Notes under the pieces: model-generated
What the model saw: only the letters and a program-made list of their open reading frames with translations
What the model was told of the DNA's origin: nothing
Databases searched by the model: none
Position numbers and translations under genes: made by a program
Source of the DNA: Allocatelliglobosispora scoriae
GTDB lineage: Bacteria > Actinomycetota > Actinomycetes > Mycobacteriales > Micromonosporaceae
Length of the DNA: 64,000 nucleotides
Reading direction: 5' to 3'
Assembly (NCBI RefSeq): GCF_014204945.1
Contig: NZ_JACHMN010000001.1
Coordinates: forward strand, 930,001-994,000
In this document: positions 34,056 to 42,697 of the stretch, one piece after another
Numbering within the stretch: position 1 is the stretch's first letter
How the letters are laid out: each line of letters begins with the position of its first letter

Positions 34056-34125
34056 TGATCGGTGGTGCGCCGGGAAGTCTGGTCGGCAACGATTTTGCCG
34101 ACCGATCAGAACGGACCCGCACCCG
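34056..34125 (+). ncRNA. Candidate structured leader RNA of the CBS-antiporter operon
   Basis: Immediately before ATG 34126, a 9-bp hairpin (34081-34089 with 34095-34103, loop CGATT) is enclosed by a second helix, TGATCGGT (34056-34063) with ACCGATCA (34101-34108). The two helices compete for ACC at 34101-34103. The internal segment GGTGCGCCGGGAAGTCT is left unpaired. Mutually exclusive helices directly ahead of an ion-transport operon suggest a riboswitch-like or attenuator element. No known class is claimed. Confidence 0.5.
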
Positions 34126-34569
34126 ATGCGCACTCGCGACCTCATGGTGGAATACCCCACCGTCGCCCTCACCGACCTGGCCGTCGACGCCGCCCGGCTC
34201 CTCGCCCGATCGAACCTCCCCGGCCTAATCGTGGTCGACGGCCGGGGCGCGCCGTTCGCGGTGCTGCCGGGTACGCAGGTCCTGCGCCTGGCCGTACCCG
34301 TCTACTGCCAGGACGACCCGAACCTCGCGGCGGTGATCGACGAAGCCGCCGCCGACGTGTTCCTCACCGAACTCGGCGACCGGACCGTCCGCGACTGCCT
34401 CCCGCCGCAACCGCATGAGCTGCCCATCGTGGGCCCCGACGACACCGTCCTGGAGGTGGCGGCGCTGATGGCCCGAACCCGGACTCCGCTCGTCGCGGTC
34501 GTCGACCACGGCACGCTGGTCGGCGCGATCACCCTGGACCGGCTCCTCGACCGGGTCCTCGCCGTATGA
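34126..34569 (+). CDS. CBS-domain protein
   Basis: This 147-residue cytoplasmic protein is made of two CBS motifs (TRDLMVEYPTVALTDLAVDAARLLARSNLPGLIVVDGRG and VRDCLPPQPHELPIVGPDDTVLEVAALMARTRTPLVAVVDHG...TLDRLLDRVL), forming one Bateman module. Such modules usually bind adenine nucleotides and gate channels, transporters or enzymes. Its last codons overlap the start of the antiporter gene by 4 bases (ATGA), so it is probably the regulatory subunit of that transporter. Confidence 0.88.
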   Translation: MRTRDLMVEYPTVALTDLAVDAARLLARSNLPGLIVVDGRGAPFAVLPGTQVLRLAVPVYCQDDPNLAAVIDEAAADVFLTELGDRTVRDCLPPQPHELPIVGPDDTVLEVAALMARTRTPLVAVVDHGTLVGAITLDRLLDRVLAV

Positions 34570-35852
34570 CCACCCTCGCCTGGGCGACAGTCGCGATCTT
34601 CACTGCCGCCTACATCCTCATCGCCACCGAATGGGTCCACCGGGTCGCCGCCGCCCTCGGCGGGGCGGTATTGATGCTGCTCGTCGGCGCCACCGACGCC
34701 GAACATGCGTTCTTCTCCCCCGACGCCGGCATCGACTGGAACGTCATCGTCCTACTCATCGGGATGATGCTCATCGTGTCCGTGCTGCGCCGCACCGGAC
34801 TGTTCGAGTACCTAGCGATCTGGGCCGTCAAACGCGCCCGAGGCCGCCCGTACCCGGTGATGGTGATCCTGGTCGTGATCACCGGGGTCGCGTCCGCCGG
34901 CCTGGACAACGTCACCACGGTCTTGCTCGTCGCCCCGGTGACTCTTCTCGTCTGCGACCGTCTCGGGCTGCCCGCGGCGCCGTTCCTGATCGCGGAGGTG
35001 ATGGCGTCCAACATCGGCGGCACCGCCACCCTCATCGGCGACCCGCCCAACATCATCATCGCGTCGAAGTCCGGGCTGACGTTCAACGACTTCCTCAACG
35101 TCCTCGCACCCATCGTGATCATCCTGCTGATCGTGTTCCTCGCCCTGTGCCGGTGGCTGTTCCACAACGCGTTCCGCTACGACCCGGCCAAAACCGCCCG
35201 GATCATGGCGATGCGCGAGCGTGACGCCATCAAAGACCCGCGGCTGCTGACGATCAGCCTCGCCGTCCTCGCCCTGGTCCTGACCGCGTTCGTCCTGCAC
35301 TCGGTCCTGCACCTGGAACCCGCCGTCGTGGCCATCGTCGGCGGGCTGGTCCTGCTCGCCGCGTCCAAACTGAACCCCGACGAGGTCGCCAAGGATGTCG
35401 AGTGGCACACCCTGGTCTTCTTCGCCGGGCTGTTCATCATGGTCGGCGCCCTGGTCAACACCGGGGTCATCGACCAACTCTCGAAAGCCGCGACCGAAGC
35501 CACCGCGGGCAAGCTGTGGGGTACCACGGTCCTGCTCCTGGGAGCATCGGCCGTCCTGTCGGCGGTCGTGGACAACATCCCCTACGTCGCGACGATGAGC
35601 CCGATCGTCGCCGACCTCGTCCGCGCCGACGGTACCCCGCAGGGCAACGTCCTGTGGTGGGCCCTGGCCCTCGGCGCGGACCTCGGCGGCAACGCGACCG
35701 CAGTTGGCGCGTCGGCCAACGTCGTCGTCCTCGGCATCGCCGAACGCGCCGGCCAGAAGATCACCTTCTGGGACTTCACCAAGTACGGGCTCATCGTCGC
35801 AGCTATCACCGTCGCGATCTGCATCCCCTACCTGTACCTGCGGTTCTTCTGA
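34566..35852 (+). CDS. IT-superfamily transporter (ArsB/NhaD-like)
   Basis: This 428-residue protein has about 11-12 membrane helices and the ion-transporter-superfamily hallmarks ASAGLDNVTTVLLVAPVTLLV, NIGGTATLIGDPPNIIIASKSGL and, in the second half, AVVDNIPYVATMSPIV and GADLGGNATAVGASANVVVLG. The paired inverted halves with DN and GN motifs are typical of ArsB, CitMHS and NhaD-type proteins. The substrate (Na+/H+ exchange, an anion or a carboxylate) is not determined by sequence alone. It is coupled to the CBS protein upstream. Confidence 0.9.
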   Translation: MTTLAWATVAIFTAAYILIATEWVHRVAAALGGAVLMLLVGATDAEHAFFSPDAGIDWNVIVLLIGMMLIVSVLRRTGLFEYLAIWAVKRARGRPYPVMVILVVITGVASAGLDNVTTVLLVAPVTLLVCDRLGLPAAPFLIAEVMASNIGGTATLIGDPPNIIIASKSGLTFNDFLNVLAPIVIILLIVFLALCRWLFHNAFRYDPAKTARIMAMRERDAIKDPRLLTISLAVLALVLTAFVLHSVLHLEPAVVAIVGGLVLLAASKLNPDEVAKDVEWHTLVFFAGLFIMVGALVNTGVIDQLSKAATEATAGKLWGTTVLLLGASAVLSAVVDNIPYVATMSPIVADLVRADGTPQGNVLWWALALGADLGGNATAVGASANVVVLGIAERAGQKITFWDFTKYGLIVAAITVAICIPYLYLRFF

Positions 35853-36110
35853 TACCCGAGCGCCCGTGCCCGGCCACGTTCACATCGTGCCTGCCGGGCG
35901 GACATGTACACACCGGAGCACCGGGACGGTGGTGTCATGGTGGCGGCCTGTGGGTAGGTCATGCGGATGGGTTTACAGATGCGAGATGCACGAGGCGACC
36001 GGGCTCACGGCGGCCAGGTGGTTGACCGGCCGCCCGCGACGGTATTGCGGCAGGTGCGTGCGTGCTGTGAGGTCCCGCGACGCCATCGCGATGGGCGAGA
36101 TTGTGTCAGC

Positions 36111-36383
36111 GTGACCGGCATCCTGCACGCGGTCGTCGTCGACGACGGGCGGTTTCTCGCCCGCCTGTACCCCGACGACGGAGGACCACCGATCCTGCTC
36201 GCCTTCACGACGGGCACCGCTGCGGCGGTACGCGGTCACCTGTGCGACATCGTGACCGCCTGCGGCGTGGTCCGACAGCACCCCGATGGCAGCGAGCGGC
36301 TGGAACTGCACCACGTCGGCGTCTGCGGTGACCAGCTGGCGCGCCCGGCTTCCGTACCCCCCGGCCGGGCGGCCCCGAGATGA
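36111..36383 (+). CDS. Small hypothetical protein
   Basis: A 90-residue open frame starts at GTG 36111 (VTGILHAVVVDDGRFLARLYPDDGG), with beta-strand-like N-terminal sequence and a central ACGVVRQHPDGSERLELHHVGV. Frame-specific GC use looks coding, but the ribosome site is weak and I recognise no family. It sits between the antiporter gene and the convergent esterase gene. Confidence 0.4.
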   Translation: MTGILHAVVVDDGRFLARLYPDDGGPPILLAFTTGTAAAVRGHLCDIVTACGVVRQHPDGSERLELHHVGVCGDQLARPASVPPGRAAPR

Positions 36384-36406
36384 AGGGGCACACGGGGCGT
36401 GCCTGC

Positions 36407-37339
36407 TCAGGCAAGCTGCTGTTGGAGGAAGAGCAGGACCTGGTCGGTCAGCGCAGGGGTGGAGAACTCGGGCCCGCCGTGTCCGGCGCCGGTGAGATAG
36501 GTCAGCTGCGCCGTCGCACCGGCGGCCTGCAGCGCGTCGCGGATGAGAGAACTCTGCTGCGGCGGCACGACGGGGTCCGCAGTGCCGTGAACGATGAAGA
36601 AGGGCGGGTCCGCGGGCGAGACGTACGTGATGGGGCTGGCCGCGTCGGCCGCCTGCGGGTTGTCGAGCACCGGTCCGCCCAGCAGCCGCGACTCGGCGGA
36701 GTCGGGTGACTGGTGCGAGGTGTAGCCCGGGGTCTGCACGAGAGCCAGCAGGTCGGTGGGTCCGTAGTAGTCGACGACGGCCTGGACGGTGCTGGCGGCG
36801 GGATTGGTCGTGAACAATCGATCGCCCGAGGTGGTACCGGCGAGGGCGGCGAGGTGCCCGCCGGCGGAGCTGCCCCAGATGGCGAACCGCTGCGGATCAA
36901 GGCGGTACTGGGCGGCCCGGCCACGCAGGAACACGATCGCCGACTTGACGTCCTCGATCTGGGCCGGGTGGATCGCCTGGCCGGAGAGCCGGTAGTCGAT
37001 GCAGGCGACGTGGTAGCCGCGGCTGGTCACATTCAGGCGGGTGGGCAGGCAGTTGCTCTTGTCACCGCTCTGCCACCCGCCGCCGTGCACCCAGATGATC
37101 AGCGGATGGACTCCCGGCGCGGACGCGAAGAACAGATCGAGCTTGATCTGCGTTCCGGCCACCGTCTTGTACACGATGTTCGTGATGCCCGTCGGCGCTG
37201 CGGTGCCGGAGGCCTGCACCGCAGCGGGTGGCCCGGCAGGGGCGCCGGCGGTTGCGGCCTGCGCCACTGCAAGCATTCCGACCAGTGCCAGCATCAGCGT
37301 GCCCGGCACGGTCAATCGCGTACCCCACGGATTCTTCAT
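36407..37339 (-). CDS. Secreted alpha/beta-hydrolase esterase (BD-FAE/HSL-like)
   Basis: This 310-residue protein has a Sec signal peptide (TLMLALVGMLAVAQAATAGAPA) and a catalytic domain of the carboxylesterase type found in feruloyl or acetyl-xylan esterases. It has oxyanion loop IIWVHGGGW, nucleophile GSSAGG, an acid near VHGTADPVVPP and a histidine in GAGHGG. It probably removes acyl groups from plant or microbial polymers outside the cell. The start has GGAGG seven bases upstream. Its promoter carries two 8-bp direct repeats with an 11-bp period. Confidence 0.88.
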   Translation of the reverse strand: MKNPWGTRLTVPGTLMLALVGMLAVAQAATAGAPAGPPAAVQASGTAAPTGITNIVYKTVAGTQIKLDLFFASAPGVHPLIIWVHGGGWQSGDKSNCLPTRLNVTSRGYHVACIDYRLSGQAIHPAQIEDVKSAIVFLRGRAAQYRLDPQRFAIWGSSAGGHLAALAGTTSGDRLFTTNPAASTVQAVVDYYGPTDLLALVQTPGYTSHQSPDSAESRLLGGPVLDNPQAADAASPITYVSPADPPFFIVHGTADPVVPPQQSSLIRDALQAAGATAQLTYLTGAGHGGPEFSTPALTDQVLLFLQQQLA

Positions 37340-37400
37340 ACGGTTCCTCCGTCGCTCGATGAGCCATCACATCGAAATGACGCCGACTATTCAATCGAAA

Positions 37401-37419
37401 TATGTAAGATTTATGTAAG
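37401..37419 (-). promoter_or_regulatory. 11-bp-period direct repeats, SARP-like box
   Basis: On the minus strand, CTTACATA-AAT-CTTACATA gives two identical 8-mers with starts 11 bases apart, followed 8-9 bases later by a GAATAGT -10-like box. SARP activators bind such one-turn direct repeats about 8 bp from the -10 box. A second direct repeat, ATCGAAAT, flanks it at 37371-37378 and 37394-37401. The target gene is the esterase at 36407. Confidence 0.5.
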
Positions 37420-37563
37420 TATCGCACCCGGTCCCGCCCGGCTGCACGTGTCAAGCCGCTGCAGGGCGACCGCCGACGCGACGCCGATGGAGGCGGCGGC
37501 GGTCGGGGGACAACGATCCGCCATGCTCGCTGCCCGCAATCACCAAGACCCGGGCGCGGGTTG

Positions 37564-39549
37564 TCAGCCGCCGACGTGGATGCCGGGTCGGCGGGTGCGT
37601 TCCGGTTCGTGCTTGCGCAGGATCTCCCGGACCACCGGCGGCGTATCGCCGCGACCGAGCAGGAGGTAACGCATCAGGTGCAGCAGCGGGCTGCCTTCGG
37701 ACCACTCGAAGTAGCAGTGCGGTCGTTTGCCGGTGGCGTCGCGCAGGGCGAGCAGGATCGCCGCGATGGCGTTCGGGGCGGCGGGGCTGGATGCGCGCAG
37801 GATGCGGTACCCGTCGACCTGGACGCCGCGGACGTGGAGCACGTCGCTGAACTGCGAGGGGTCGACGACGTCGATCTCCAGGAACAGCACGTCGGCCTTG
37901 CCGGGTACGGGGTTCATGCCGCGCTGCTCGCGTTCCTTGGCGCGGTATTCGTCGCGGTCGCCGTCCTGGCGGCGGTTGGCGATAAGGTTCAGGGCCCCGT
38001 CGTAGGCGAGGGATTCGGTGACGAACCGCCGGGCCCGGTCGTCGAACTCGATGCGGTCGGCGCGCAGCTCGGTCGTCCGCGACACCCGGGAGACCAGGGA
38101 CACGACGATGATCCCGGCGATGAACATGGCGGAGATGGCGATGCCGTCGGGCTTCTCCCGGATGTTCTCCACCAGGGCGTAGAGCAGGATGAGCGTGAGG
38201 AGCGCGAAGCCGACGGTGGCCAGGCGCTGCCGGTAGCGGATGGCGGAGATCGTGACGGCGACGCTGGCTGAGACCATCATCGCCAGGATACCGGTGGCGT
38301 ACGCGCCGGCCTGGGCGTTGACGTCGGCGCCGAACATGATCGTGATGGCGATGCAGATGACGGTGTAGACGAGCACGACCGGCCGCACGGCGCGGCCCCA
38401 CTCCGGTGCCATGCCGTAGGCGGGCAGGTACCGGGGCACGATGTTGATCAGGCCTGCCATCGCCGACGCTCCGGCGAACCACAGGATGAGGATCGTGCTG
38501 ATGTCGTAGACGGTGCCGAAGCCCTCACCGAGCTGTTCGTGGGCGAGGTAGGCCAGCGCGCGCCCGTTGGCGTCGCCGCCGGGAGCGAATTGCTCGGCCG
38601 GGATGAGGATGGTGGTGACGAGGCTCGTCGCGATCAGGTAGACCGACATGACCAGTGCCGCGACGGTGAGCAGCTTGCGGGTGTTGCGGATCCGGGACCG
38701 CATCCGCTCCTTGGCGTCGGTGCCACCCGCGGCCACCAGCGGCATCATGCTCACCCCCGTCTCGAACCCCGACAGTCCGAGTACGAGCAGCGGGAACGCC
38801 AGAACAGCCGGGCCGACGACACCCGTCCACCCGCCCCGGCCCGTGGTCAGCGCGTCGACCCACCCCGACCATGCCCCGCCGGTGGTGAACACGTCGGCCA
38901 GGCCGGTGACGACCACTACGGCGTTGAGGATCAGGAAGGCTGCGACCAGCGGAATCGCGACCCCGACGGCTTCGGAGAACCCGAGCAGGAACACACCGCC
39001 CAGGACGATCAGCAGGATCACGGTGATCAGTACGGCGTGGCCGTGCAGGAACGCCGGTGCGAGGGGGTTTTCCAGCAGGTGGACCGAGGCGTCCGCGGCG
39101 GACAGAGTGATAGTGATGATCCACGACGTGGCGACGAAGCCGAGCAGGACGAGGACGAACAGCTTCCCGCGCCAGAACGGCAGCAGGTCCTCCAGCATCG
39201 CGACCGATCCCTGTCCGTGCGGGCTCTCCCGGGCCACGCGCCGGTACATCGGCAGCATCCCGAGCAGCGTCAGCGCGACGATGAGCAGGGTCGCCAGCGG
39301 CGACAGCGCGCCGGCGGCCAGAGCGGCGATGCCCGGCAGGTAGGCCAGGGTGGAGAAGTAGTCCACTCCGGTCAGGCACATCACCTTCCACCATGCCTGC
39401 GGTGTGCCGTGGCCTTCGTCGGACTCCGGCCCCACGGGCGCGACACGGTCCGCTACCAGCCACCGGGCCACGCGGGTACCCGGCACGGAGGGCTGGGCCG
39501 GGCTGTCCACGACTGCGGGAATCGCGAACTCGTTCGCTGTGCCACTCAT
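37564..39549 (-). CDS. APC-superfamily permease with C-terminal cytoplasmic domain
   Basis: This 661-residue transporter has about 12 helices ([63 protein letters not shown]) and a soluble tail of about 170 residues ([20 protein letters not shown] ... [21 protein letters not shown]). It resembles the APC branch that includes KimA-like potassium importers and amino-acid permeases; the substrate is not clear. ATG 39549 follows AGAGG and is preferred to an in-frame start about 117 bases upstream, which would leave a long non-conserved extension. It lies downstream of the DUF389 gene. Confidence 0.84.
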   Translation of the reverse strand: MSGTANEFAIPAVVDSPAQPSVPGTRVARWLVADRVAPVGPESDEGHGTPQAWWKVMCLTGVDYFSTLAYLPGIAALAAGALSPLATLLIVALTLLGMLPMYRRVARESPHGQGSVAMLEDLLPFWRGKLFVLVLLGFVATSWIITITLSAADASVHLLENPLAPAFLHGHAVLITVILLIVLGGVFLLGFSEAVGVAIPLVAAFLILNAVVVVTGLADVFTTGGAWSGWVDALTTGRGGWTGVVGPAVLAFPLLVLGLSGFETGVSMMPLVAAGGTDAKERMRSRIRNTRKLLTVAALVMSVYLIATSLVTTILIPAEQFAPGGDANGRALAYLAHEQLGEGFGTVYDISTILILWFAGASAMAGLINIVPRYLPAYGMAPEWGRAVRPVVLVYTVICIAITIMFGADVNAQAGAYATGILAMMVSASVAVTISAIRYRQRLATVGFALLTLILLYALVENIREKPDGIAISAMFIAGIIVVSLVSRVSRTTELRADRIEFDDRARRFVTESLAYDGALNLIANRRQDGDRDEYRAKEREQRGMNPVPGKADVLFLEIDVVDPSQFSDVLHVRGVQVDGYRILRASSPAAPNAIAAILLALRDATGKRPHCYFEWSEGSPLLHLMRYLLLGRGDTPPVVREILRKHEPERTRRPGIHVGG

Positions 39550-39745
39550 TGCCTCTGATCCCATCGACAGGTCGGACCTCGTGCCCGGGCTGACCGCTTC
39601 GCTCGAGCTGTTACCCACAACCGCACCGGGCTCCAACGCGACCCCGCTGCAACCGCATGCCACCACGCACTATAAGCACAGAGATCATATCGCCAACGGC
39701 CGGTGACGCTTGCCCGCCCACGGCGCGATGCCGAAGCGACGCCGC
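39550..39745 (-). promoter_or_regulatory. Leader and promoter region of the APC permease
   Basis: About 200 bases separate the DUF389 stop from the permease start. A TATAGT -10-like box lies at about 39671 on the minus strand, giving a leader of roughly 115 bases. The leader has self-complementary GCTCGAGC and two GCCCGG segments that could pair with flanking sequence. It may be structured, but I cannot assign it to an RNA class. Confidence 0.35.
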
Positions 39746-40666
39746 TCAGGGACGGGCTCTCCACCACATTCGCTGGATGAGCAGGGTGAGTACTCCGGCG
39801 ACGACGATCGCAGTGATGTTGACCAGGAGCTGGACCGCGGATCCCCATGCCTCGTGGGCGACGCCGTAGGCCAGGGCCACCGCGGCGTTGGCCGCGGCGG
39901 GCACGGTGGTGACGGAGATCAGTACGCCGATCAGGGCCCCCGACTTCGCCGATGTCAGCGACAGCATCCCGGCGACACCGGCGAGGAACGCGATCACCCA
40001 CGACAGGGCGTCGGGACGCCAGATGAAGTCCGTCAGGGGCCGGGGGGCGGTCAGCATCGCCTCGTCGATAAGCCCCAGCCCGGTCAGGATCCACGTCGTC
40101 AGGACCGTCACCGCCATGGCCACGGCGAACCCCGCGACCAGGGTCGTCAACGAGCGCGTCACCACCGTCCGACGCCGTTGGACCAGGCCCAGGCACAACG
40201 CCGCGAGGGGTCCGAACTCCGGGCCGACGACCATCGCCCCGACGATGAGGATCGGCTGGTCCAACAGGACACCGATCCCGGCGATGACGGTCGCCACACA
40301 GAGGAAGACCAGGTAAGTGGCGGACAGGCGGGTCTCCTCGCCGGTCTTCTGGGCGATCTCCTCCCACACCACGGCGTCGGTGCCGAGCCCGGGTGCTGCT
40401 CTGGCCGCCCGCTTCGCCGACGCCGACAGCACCAGGTCCATGTCCTCAGCCGTGATCGCACCCTGCTTGTCGACGCCCAGGGACCGCAGCTCGTCGAGGA
40501 CCGTGTTGGCTCCCTCGCGGGCCACATCGCACAGGACGAGATCGCCCGGTGGCTGCCGGGCCGCACCGGGCAGCACGACGACGTGGGTGACGGCCGGTTC
40601 AGCCTCCAGCACCTTGACGGTGCGCTCCGTGAGGTCTGTCGGCGTGATGATCCGTAGATGCAGCAT
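39746..40666 (-). CDS. DUF389 membrane protein
   Basis: This 306-residue protein has an N-terminal ferredoxin-like soluble domain of about 120 residues (LHLRIITPTDLTERTVKVLEAEPAVTHVVVL). The DUF389 membrane core follows, with the motifs SATYLVFLCVATVIAGIGVLLDQPILIVGAMVVGPEFGPL and LSLTSAKSGALIGVLISVTTVPAAANAAVALA. The activity of the family is unknown; membrane transport is assumed. ATG 40666 follows a GAGAGAGGG site and is chosen over a start 24 codons upstream. Confidence 0.88.
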   Translation of the reverse strand: MLHLRIITPTDLTERTVKVLEAEPAVTHVVVLPGAARQPPGDLVLCDVAREGANTVLDELRSLGVDKQGAITAEDMDLVLSASAKRAARAAPGLGTDAVVWEEIAQKTGEETRLSATYLVFLCVATVIAGIGVLLDQPILIVGAMVVGPEFGPLAALCLGLVQRRRTVVTRSLTTLVAGFAVAMAVTVLTTWILTGLGLIDEAMLTAPRPLTDFIWRPDALSWVIAFLAGVAGMLSLTSAKSGALIGVLISVTTVPAAANAAVALAYGVAHEAWGSAVQLLVNITAIVVAGVLTLLIQRMWWRARP

Positions 40667-40929
40667 CGGGCCCTCTCTCGGCTCGGTCTGGGTGAAGGCT
40701 ACAGAAGCGGGCCTGCCCTCCTGGTCGGACGCGCACACAGCCGGACCCGGCCGCGGACAGGCCGGCCGCCAGTTTTAGTAAAGATTGTTGACCGATACGT
40801 GATGTCGCGGCGGCCGTCCGGTCGAGGGAGCGAATCGGACATCGATGTAGCCTTGATCGTCGTATCGATACCGTGAAAGTCGTCGCTCCTGGTACGCGGC
40901 GGTATCCGGGAACCCGAAGGGTTGCAATC

Positions 40930-42081
40930 GTGCTTGCGAATACATCTGCCGAGGTCCGCGTGTCGGCAGTCGTGATGACCCACCCGAGGCGCCGCCAGAG
41001 GGCCGAGGCATTGCGGGCCCAGCATCCCGAATTGGACCTGGCCATCGTCGAAGACCCCGATCCCGACGGTCCGCCCAGTGCTCTGCGCGCCGCACGGCTG
41101 GCCTGGGCCGCGGTCGCCGACGACGCGACGCACCACCTCGTCGTACAGGACGACATGGAACTGGTGGCGGGAATCGCGCAGAGCGTGCGGCAGGCCGCCG
41201 CCGCGATGCCCGACCAGATCCTCTGCCTGTTCAGCGAGTGGGGGTCGCGGACCGCTCACGCCGTGCGGCTGGGTGCCATCGAGGGCGTCTCCTGGGTTCC
41301 GGTGATCGACCCCTATATCCCCACGACCGCGGTGCTGCTCCCCGCACAGGTCGCCCGGGAGCTGGCCGTGGCACCGGCGGGCGAAACGGTCCCCGACGAC
41401 GTGGTGCTTCTCGCCTATCTGCGCGAGCGCGGTCTCGTGGCCTATGTCTCGGTGCCCAACCTCGCCGAGCACAGGGGCTCAGCCAGCATCGTCGGCAACG
41501 ACACGCTGTGGGGGCCACGGCACACCGCGCTCTACGCCGGCCGGCTGGAAACCGTACCGGTGCTGGATTCGACCATCTCCCAGCAGACGCTGGTGCCGCA
41601 TGTGCTCGTGTGGGACGGACTGTCGGTCGCGCTGACGCGCGAGGCGCCCGCCGAGCAGACCCGCGGGCAGTGGTCGGCCATCCCGACCTACAGGTTCCTG
41701 GCCGAGCGCGGAGTCACGGTGCCGGACCTGCTCGGCTGGTTCGACACCGCCACCACCGACCTCTTCCAGGACGGCGAAGTCCGCACCCTCGTCGCCGACC
41801 CGATCCTGTTCCAGAGCTGGGTCAACCACCTCGCCTACGGAGTGGCCGCCACGAATGTGCTGCCCGACCTCGACACCCTCACCAAGCGGCTCAGCGACCC
41901 GGTGGTGATGGAGGCGATGCGCACCCTGATACCGGGAATGTTCCAGCGCTTCCTCCCGCTGGCCTCCGTGATGCGGCTCCGCGACATCATGGACGACTTC
42001 ATCCGCGGCGCGATGCAGTTCGGCTTCACCGTCCCGGAGCTCCTGGCCGAGCGCGCCGCCCGGACGGCCGGACAATCCTGA
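40930..42081 (+). CDS. Putative GT-A glycosyltransferase-like protein
   Basis: This 383-residue protein opens with a Rossmann-like strand (VSAVVMTHPRRRQRAEALRAQHP) and has HHLVVQDDMELV, a DxD-like pair of the kind that coordinates metal and NDP-sugar in GT-A folds. WVPVIDPYIPTTAVLLPAQVARE and DDVVLLAYLRERG, the region that usually holds the acceptor-side acid, follow. The C-terminal 150 residues are helical and unfamiliar. I infer sugar transfer but cannot name a donor or acceptor. GTG 40930 is preferred because AAGGG precedes it. No glycan cluster surrounds it. Confidence 0.58.
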   Translation: MLANTSAEVRVSAVVMTHPRRRQRAEALRAQHPELDLAIVEDPDPDGPPSALRAARLAWAAVADDATHHLVVQDDMELVAGIAQSVRQAAAAMPDQILCLFSEWGSRTAHAVRLGAIEGVSWVPVIDPYIPTTAVLLPAQVARELAVAPAGETVPDDVVLLAYLRERGLVAYVSVPNLAEHRGSASIVGNDTLWGPRHTALYAGRLETVPVLDSTISQQTLVPHVLVWDGLSVALTREAPAEQTRGQWSAIPTYRFLAERGVTVPDLLGWFDTATTDLFQDGEVRTLVADPILFQSWVNHLAYGVAATNVLPDLDTLTKRLSDPVVMEAMRTLIPGMFQRFLPLASVMRLRDIMDDFIRGAMQFGFTVPELLAERAARTAGQS

Positions 42082-42132
42082 GGAGAGATCCGAAGCTTGA
42101 AAGAGCCGATTTCCTGACGAGCCCTGCCGTGC

Positions 42133-42173
42133 CGGTGCGCGTGGAAGTGACACCCACTTCCACGCGCACCGGG
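42133..42173. terminator. Bidirectional stem-loop terminator
   Basis: An 18-bp perfect stem (42133-42150 with 42156-42173, starting CCGGTGCGCGTGG) has a 5-base loop. It lies between the glycosyltransferase-like gene and the convergent end of the toxin-immunity operon. Confidence 0.85.
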
Positions 42174-42178
42174 CGACT

Positions 42179-42697
42179 TTACCGTGGCGCGTTCATTCCA
42201 GACTTCGATAGCGGATTCAGGGAAAGCGACCAGACCTCACCGAAGCCGGGCCAGCCGACCACGTCCTGTGGATCGTCGACGACATCGATCACGCATTCCG
42301 TCGCCGGAATGACATAACGAAGATAGTCACTCGCCGAGTCGTCGGCGACACGCTCAGGACCGAACCCCCTCTTTGTCAATGCGGTGAAGTACGGCCCCGC
42401 CGTCAGCCGAGCCGGCAACGGTCCATACCTCGCCTCGATGGCCGGCGGCACGAGAGACCGATCCCCCGCGAGCCGATGAACCTCCACGATGATGAAGCCG
42501 CAGCTCCAACCGTTTCGATCAAGAAAAGTGATCTCCAGCAGCCCGTAGTCCCGCCGAATGAAGCCGTCTCCATGATCGTCCAGGTAGTCTCCGCCGAGGC
42601 TGTCCTCGACCTCCTGCATCGTCGAGCCGCGGCCGATGCCCAGAATCAGGCCGGTGGCCGCCACGTCGGCGAAGAACGAATAGTCGGACACGGTCAT
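42179..42697 (-). CDS. Putative immunity protein of the RHS toxin
   Basis: This 172-residue cytoplasmic acidic protein (TVSDYSFFADVAATGLILGIGRGSTMQEVEDSLGGDYLDD...) matches no family I can name. Its start codon overlaps the stop codon of the RHS toxin gene by 4 bases. Position, size, acidity and lack of a signal peptide are what is expected of a cognate immunity protein that neutralises the toxin tip inside the producer. The function is inferred from context only. Confidence 0.68.
   Translation of the reverse strand: MTVSDYSFFADVAATGLILGIGRGSTMQEVEDSLGGDYLDDHGDGFIRRDYGLLEITFLDRNGWSCGFIIVEVHRLAGDRSLVPPAIEARYGPLPARLTAGPYFTALTKRGFGPERVADDSASDYLRYVIPATECVIDVVDDPQDVVGWPGFGEVWSLSLNPLSKSGMNAPR

Noticed and set aside
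34056-34125. Cobalamin, ydaO (c-di-AMP) or M-box riboswitch at the CBS-antiporter leader
   Set aside because: The leader is too short and lacks the conserved core sequences of those classes that I know, so only an unassigned structured leader is reported.
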